Of a stretch of DNA of 64,000 nucleotides, positions 63,794-64,000 are shown piece after piece. Below the pieces are notes generated by a model. The model made no database searches and was not told where the DNA came from. It saw only the letters and a list, made by a program, of their open reading frames with translations. The stretch is from Endobugula sp965225895. Its GTDB lineage: Bacteria > Pseudomonadota > Gammaproteobacteria > Pseudomonadales > Cellvibrionaceae. The DNA lies in NCBI GenBank assembly GCA_965225895.1, contig CBDDBR010000011.1, positions 806,001 to 870,000 on the forward strand. The letters run 5' to 3'. How positions within the stretch are numbered: position 1 is the stretch's first letter; every line of letters starts with the position of its first letter. The translations under genes were made by a program, and so were the position numbers.

Positions 63794-64000
63794 GTGATTA
63801 GGTCGATAGAAGAACAAGTGTTTTTAGCAGTAGCTGGCGATAAAAAAGCGCTAGAAATGGTGATAAAAACCATACAGCCCGACGTGTATGCGATAGCGTT
63901 ACGGTTTGTATGGCACCCTCATGATGCCGAGGATGCAACACAAGATATTCTCATTAAGGTGATGACGCATCTGGGAAGTTTTAGAGGAGACAGCCGCTTT
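63794..64000 (+). CDS. ECF RNA polymerase sigma factor, N-terminal part (cut by window end)
   Basis: Only the first 69 codons are in the window, starting at GTG 63794. They encode sigma-70 region 2: ALRFVWHPHDAEDATQDIL and HLGSFRGDSRF match the DAEDATQE and FRGES blocks of ECF sigma factors. Region 4 and any C-terminal domain lie beyond the edge. No anti-sigma gene can be judged. The gene is preceded by an SRPBCC gene and an ECF-like promoter. Confidence 0.85.
   Translation, partial: MIRSIEEQVFLAVAGDKKALEMVIKTIQPDVYAIALRFVWHPHDAEDATQDILIKVMTHLGSFRGDSRF

Overview
The window reads as a stretch of chromosome from an AT-rich gammaproteobacterium. Most genes are ordinary core genes in arrangements familiar from Pseudomonas and its marine relatives: nadK / phosphatase / YeaC / pepN, a YafS-like methyltransferase followed by rnhA and dnaQ, a PilZ gene next to lolCDE and a DUF2062 gene, and hflD with mnmA. 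A placement near the Cellvibrionales/Pseudomonadales is an inference from gene content and memory of synteny, not a database result. I saw no rRNA, tRNA, CRISPR array or prophage.

Layout. 1-3.4 kb: a TPR plus glycosyltransferase-like gene, a PLP enzyme of the D-cysteine desulfhydrase family and a DUF1853 gene. 3.4-11.6 kb: nadK, a metallophosphatase, YeaC, pepN, a YafS-like methyltransferase, rnhA, dnaQ and a zinc alcohol dehydrogenase. 11.6-19.1 kb (mostly minus strand): a polyhydroxyalkanoate (PHA) locus with phaR, a DUF6489 gene, phaE, class III phaC, a long CoA-transferase, an alpha/beta hydrolase and a phasin. An intact IS30-family element sits between phaR and the phasin gene. 19.4-23.8 kb: PilZ, lolCDE, DUF2062. 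24-26.4 kb: a DinB-like protein and an ornithine-lipid pair, olsB-olsA. 26.5-37.9 kb: recQ, a glutaredoxin-like gene, pabB, a Rieske protein, pyrD, rlmKL, uvrB, a pseudouridine synthase and a peroxiredoxin-like protein. 37.9-45.1 kb (minus strand): moxR, DUF58, DUF4381, batA, a batB/TPR fusion and batD. 45.2-47.8 kb: DUF2288, hflD, mnmA and a VF530-type gene. 48.2-53.9 kb: a membrane HD-GYP protein, a periplasmic binding domain fused to a UPF0126/glycine-transporter membrane domain, a PanP-like decarboxylase, a single-RRM protein and a parvulin. 53.9-61.4 kb (minus strand): an AddA/AddB-like helicase-nuclease pair and murI. 61.4-64 kb: rmuC, DUF2489, an SRPBCC protein and the start of an ECF sigma factor cut by the window edge.

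The features most worth attention are: (1) the two-gene unit of a binding-protein/membrane-channel fusion and a PLP amino-acid decarboxylase, which looks like a ligand-gated amino-acid uptake and conversion module; (2) the PHA locus, with a GICEGG variant nucleophile box, twin palindromes over the phasin promoter, and a CoA-transferase with an extra C-terminal domain translationally coupled to phaC; (3) the IS30 copy, whose removal in silico rebuilds a near-perfect hairpin, so it appears to have landed inside a terminator; (4) a TGTCACA-N16-AGTC promoter in front of the SRPBCC/ECF sigma unit.
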